A stretch of DNA of 10,575 nucleotides from an uncultured Candidatus Altimarinota bacterium (GTDB taxonomy: Bacteria > Patescibacteriota > Gracilibacteria > BD1-5 > UBA6164), in the NCBI GenBank assembly GCA_937944175.1, contig CALDZW010000158.1, positions 1 to 10,575 on the forward strand, in the 5' to 3' direction. Position 1 is the stretch's first letter; each line of letters begins with the position of its first letter. The notes under the pieces are model-generated. The model was not told where the DNA came from. It worked only from the letters and a program-made list of their open reading frames with translations, and did not search any database. Below, piece by piece: positions 7,222-10,575 of the stretch. Made by a program: the position numbers and the translations under genes.

Positions 7222-8460
7222 ATGTCGAAAAATAAAGATTTATGAATTGATTATAGGCTTTTCTTTGCAGTAACTGCTTTGATTATTTTCTGAATGATCA
7301 TGATAAGCTCAGTATCAGTTTATTCATCATTTAAAGTAACATCAGCACAAGCTGTTCAATGATTCATTGAAGAGCCATACAATTATTTTTATGTGCTAAG
7401 AAACATTATGCACGTAATTACTGGTTTTATTGTACTAGCTGTTGTTGTGAAAATTCCTTATACTTTCTTTGAAAAGACTGCAGGATATTTTTTATGACTT
7501 ACCACTTTATTGCTTGGGTATGTACATTTTTTTTGAGCTACATACAAATGAGCAAAATGATGGATTGATATACCATTGCTGCCTTTTAATATACAACCAA
7601 CTGAACTGTTAAAGTTTAGTTTGATCATTTTCTTAGCAGCATTTTTTAAAAAATACTATAGAGATATATGAAATTTTAAGAAATGATTTCTTCCATTTCT
7701 AGGGATACTTGCATTTTTTGTTTGAATTGTATGAATGCAACCAGATTTTTGAACAGTTATGGTGATTGTTCCTGTGTGCATTATTATGTTTTTTTTAGCA
7801 TGAGCTAATGTGAAATACCTAGCTTTAATTGCTATAGTGGGGCTTATTGGGTCATATTCTATATACTCAGCAGGAAAATATGATATAGATAAACCAAGTA
7901 CAAGGAATGGACTGAGTTACATTACAGAAAGAATAGATTATTTTTTAGAAGATTCAAAAAACCTTTTTGATCCAAAAGCAGCAGAAAATGCAAAAACTTA
8001 CCAAATTAAGCAAGCACTTACTACTATATGAAGCTGAGGAACTTTTGGAGTATGATTTTGAAAATCAATTCAAAAATTCTGATACCTTCCAGAAGTACAA
8101 GGAGATTTTATATTTAGTGTTATTGTAGAAGAATTAGGTTTTTTGTGAGCTTCAGTATTACTGATCTTATATCTGTATATTGCGTATAGATGATTTCTTA
8201 TTTATTCAAAAGTCCAAGATATTTTTGCAAAGCTTACGGCTGCATGAATATCCTCATGGTTTGTGGTTCAGGCCTTTATTAATATTTGAGTAAATCTTAA
8301 CCTAGTACCACTTACAGGTATAACTCTGCCTTTTATTAGTTATGGATGATCATCATTGCTTACATTAATGCTTGCTTTGGCATTATTGTTGAATATATCT
8401 AGATACACTCATGTAGCACCTAAATTTGAGCGTTTATGACGTAGTCATATAAAGTTTTAA
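7222..8460 (+). CDS. ftsW: SEDS peptidoglycan glycosyltransferase FtsW (cell division)
   Basis: A polytopic membrane enzyme that polymerises lipid II into septal glycan strands together with a class B penicillin-binding protein. It has 412 residues and about ten hydrophobic segments. SEDS landmarks are IQPTELLKFSLI (about 131-142), MQPDFGT (about 173-179), and the long outer loop (about 210-275) with TERIDYF. GGTFGVGFGKSIQKFGYLPE is followed by QGDFIFSVIVEELGFLGA, where D295 is the conserved catalytic aspartate. VNLNLVPLTGITLPFISYGGSSLL lies near the C-terminus; VNLxLxPxTGxTLPFISYGGSS is closer to FtsW than to RodA. TGA codes for many invariant glycines, for example in PDFGT and the second Gly of YGGSS. 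The start at 7222 gives a short cytoplasmic N-terminus. It lies between yggT and the mutS fragment. Confidence 0.93.
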
Positions 8461-8472
8461 TAACATCTTATT

Positions 8473-9675
8473 ATGGAAAAGTCTATTACTCCTGCCATGA
8501 GGCAGTATTATGAAATGAAAAATGAATATTCAGATTGCTTGCTGTTTTTTAGAATGTGAGATTTTTATGAGATGTTTGATGAAGATGCTCATATAGCTCA
8601 TAGAGTCTTATGAATTGCTGTTACTTCAAGAAATAAAAATTCAACTACCCCTACTCCGCTTGCTGGAATTCCTTACCATGCACGTGAAAAGTATCTTCCT
8701 ATACTAGTTAACGCTTGATATAAAGTAGCAGTTGCAGAACAAGTCTCTGATCCACAATTAAAAGGAATTGTAAAAAGGGAAGTAGTACGTGTTGTGACAC
8801 CTGCTACACTTGAACTCGAGTGAGAATGATATAAATCTGGTGAGTCTTCACAAAATATCTTGCTAGCACTCTCAGAAAAAAAATGAGCATATTGAATCAG
8901 TTATTTAGATATATCAACAAATAAATGGACTACTTGAGAGTTTAAAAATTTTGAAGAAACAAAGCATCAATTGTATAAGCTCTGAGTAAGAGAAGTAGTT
9001 CTGGATAAGGAATTATTTCAAAATGAAGAAATAAAAGAAGTACTTACTAAAAAGTATTCTCTTAATATTTATTATTTCACTCCAAGTAAGAAACCTAAAA
9101 ATATCCTCTGTTCACACTTTTGAGTAAAAAATTTAGAATGATTCTGAATAGAATCAAAACCTTTATGCATTTCTTCATCATGTTTGTTGCTTGAATATTT
9201 ACAGACAAATCAAAAATCAGAATTTGACTTTCTCAAAAATATTTCATATGAATCATTTTCTCAGTATATGTGACTTGATGAATCAACAATCAAAAATCTT
9301 GATTTAGTTTATAATTTTTCTACAAAATCCTCAACTAGAGGAACGTTATTTTGAATATTGAACCATACAAAAACAGCAGCCTGATGAAGGTATCTCAGAG
9401 AACAAATTCTTCAACCACTACAAAATATTGAAGAAATAACATTAAGACAAGATGCTGTTGAGCAGTTTGTAAAACATCCATGACTACTTGATGAAGTATG
9501 AAAAGAGTTGAAATATGTCTCAGATATTGATATGATACTTAATAGACTTGCTTTGAATAGAGCATTACCAAGAGATTTATTGAATCTAAAGAAATCACTT
9601 CAATCAGTTATAGCTGTTTGTGAGATTATAAAAAAGAGTAAGAATAAAATTTTAATTGATACTTTTTGAATATAG
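8473..9675 (+). CDS. mutS: MutS N-terminal half: mismatch-binding domains without ATPase
   Basis: MutS recognises base mismatches and starts repair, using an ATPase dimer of about 800-880 residues. This ORF has 400. Domain I is intact: TPAMRQYYEMK, then FFRMGDFYEMF with the mismatch-wedging F31-x-E33, followed by AVTSRN, LAGIPYH and AVAEQVSDP. The connector domain follows (about 120-240). The core then begins with MGLDESTIKNLDLV, a TAAGGRYLREQILQPL segment and RALPRDLLNLKKSL. The frame ends at TAG (9673-9675), after KNKILIDTFGI. The rest of the core, the clamp, Walker A (GPNxxGKST), Walker B and the dimerisation helices are missing, and no other frame downstream carries them. No internal stop or frameshift is present, so the loss is either recent or the fragment is used. 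The next gene starts 2 bases later. It may be a remnant, a split gene with its other half elsewhere, or a joining error. Confidence 0.85.
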
Positions 9676-9677
9676 CT

Positions 9678-9992
9678 ATGTCAAAGAAGTTTACTATGAT
9701 AAATACATCTTTTGATTGTGAAAACTGCGGTGAAACAGTATCCATTCACCCAGAATGATCAGCCAGAAATCATTGCCCAAGATGCTTACATTCAAAACAT
9801 CTTGATTTAGATTTTCCCTGAGATCGCTTGTCAGAATGCTATTGAATGATGAAACCTGTGTGAATTGATTATAAAAAGAACAAATGAAATATGATCAAAC
9901 ATAGATGTATATTATGTAAGAAAGAAATACTGAATAAAGTAGCACCAGATGATGATTTCATTACTTTTATCTCTAATATACATACATACTAA
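9678..9992 (+). CDS. RNHCP-domain protein, probable zinc-binding, function unknown
   Basis: 104 residues with the diagnostic RNHCP motif (residues 30-34) of Pfam RNHCP. The layout fits the family: a CxxC pair (C14, C17), RNHCPRC (C33, C36), HLDLDFPGDRLSEC (C54), a glycine- and proline-containing GMMKPVGI, and a final HRCILC (C77, C80) followed by LNKVAPDDDF. The paired cysteines suggest zinc-ribbon-like metal binding; the role is not established, although nucleic-acid binding is a reasonable guess. Five of six glycines are TGA, including the invariant PGDR glycine. It follows the mutS fragment by 2 bases, with no Shine-Dalgarno sequence, and its stop is built into the terminator, so it is the last gene of the operon. 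Confidence 0.9.
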
Positions 9993-10018
9993 AAAAGAGA
10001 GTTTGAGCTCTCTTTTTT
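9991..10018. terminator. Bidirectional intrinsic terminator between convergent genes
   Basis: A perfect 11-bp inverted repeat: A6 followed by GAGAG (9991-10001), a 6-nt loop, and CTCTC followed by T6 (10008-10018). It has a T-run on either strand, so it serves both the operon ending at 9992 and the minus-strand gene ending at 10025. The TAA of the RNHCP gene forms the first bases of the hairpin. Confidence 0.9.
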
Positions 10019-10024
10019 AGTGTT

Positions 10025-10575
10025 TTATAATGCATGTAAATCAAGTACTACTTGTGCTTGTGTTTTTGGTCAAAACATTCCAGCTCAATAGATGGAAGCA
10101 TCACTAATTACTTTTTTGTCTATTTGGTAATCTATAAGTGCCTGCTTTGTTTTTGTTCAAAATATAGCTGTACCTTTTTGTTTAAAATATCAAAGCTCTG
10201 ATAGAATTTTTTGAAGCTCTCTTACTTCTAATGATACATCACCTTCTTTAACTCATTTTATTTTACTTACTCTTGCTTCAATTTTTGTAAGAATTTTTTG
10301 TTTTTCTGCTTGTATTTTTTTTAATTTACTTTTTCTATTTTTCAGTGCAATTCTTGTTTGAGGTCAGTAATTTCATGCTCATACATCAGTAGGAGATGAA
10401 ACAAGCTTCATATCAAGTTGGTAATCTAGAATAACCTTTTTTATATCATTATATTCTCATGTAATGTTTCATGTATAGAGGTTAAGGTTTTGTAATTCTT
10501 TTTGTAACTCTTTTACATCATCTGAGTCTATAATTTTTCTTGAATAAATGTCTCATACTTTTTTTACTTTTACTA
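10025..10575 (-). CDS. Protein with tandem peptidoglycan-binding (PG_binding_1) domains, N-terminus outside window
   Basis: Read on the minus strand, 182 residues of the C-terminus are visible; the start lies beyond the right edge. There are two PG_binding_1-like units. The first (about 10530-10344) has DVKELQKELQNLNLY, ILDYQLD and GAGNYGPQTRIAL. The second (about 10240-10043) has EVRELQKILSELGYF, GTAIFGTKTKQALIDYQID and GAGMFGPKTQAQV. A basic coiled-coil linker (10343-10250) joins them. The domain binds peptidoglycan in cell-wall hydrolases and surface proteins, so this product is probably exported and wall-bound; no catalytic domain is visible in the window. TGA codes for the glycines of YGP and FGP. 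It converges on the operon terminator. Confidence 0.8.

Noticed and set aside
7810..8031. 73-codon plus-strand frame
   Set aside because: It is an internal piece of ftsW bounded by a TGA that codes for glycine; the start is not real.
1..10575. CRISPR array, tRNA or rRNA genes, insertion sequences, phage genes
   Set aside because: I looked on both strands and saw no regularly spaced repeats, no tRNA T-loop pattern, no rRNA core sequence and no transposase or integrase motif.

Overview
The window reads as genomic DNA from an AT-rich Candidate Phyla Radiation bacterium that translates UGA as glycine (genetic code 25), which points to Absconditabacteria (SR1) or Gracilibacteria (BD1-5/GN02). Under the standard code every conserved gene is broken by in-frame TGA. 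With TGA read as Gly, long complete proteins appear, and the TGA codons fall on invariant glycines: FFRMGDFYE in MutS, PDFGT and SYGGSS in FtsW, GVGLS in the histidine kinase, FLGDA in RNase III and PGDR in RNHCP. Stops are TAA or, twice, TAG. All coordinates below assume code 25.

Left part (1-2644), plus strand: a one-cysteine Bcp-type peroxiredoxin; an OmpR-family response regulator with its own strong promoter inside the preceding gap; an intrinsic terminator; then the partner membrane histidine kinase.

Middle (2645-5105): a 224-base gap holds a promoter and a 74-nt imperfect hairpin. It is followed by an exported coiled-coil protein of unknown function with a strong terminator, then a TelA/KlaA-like protein with its own promoter.

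Right part (5125-10018): one probable operon, rpmF (L32) - nusB - rnc (RNase III) - yggT - ftsW - mutS fragment - RNHCP gene. I see no internal terminator, the distal gaps are small or overlapping, and the operon ends at a perfect bidirectional terminator. It mixes ribosome and RNA-processing functions (L32, NusB, RNase III) with division and cell-wall functions (YggT, FtsW). mutS is the anomaly. It encodes only the mismatch-binding and connector domains and the start of the core, then stops. The clamp and ATPase halves are missing, and an RNHCP gene begins 2 bases later.

Right edge (10025-10575), minus strand: the C-terminal part of a protein with two peptidoglycan-binding (PG_binding_1) domains, converging on the operon terminator.

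Four candidate promoters share one layout: -35 TTGCAT or TTGCTT, a 16-bp spacer, and a TATAAT-like -10. No tRNA, rRNA, CRISPR array, insertion sequence or phage gene was seen. No intergenic gap exceeds 300 bases. I found no clearly new multi-gene system; the most unusual items are the half-length mutS, the structured leader at 2740-2813 and the unknown exported coiled-coil protein.
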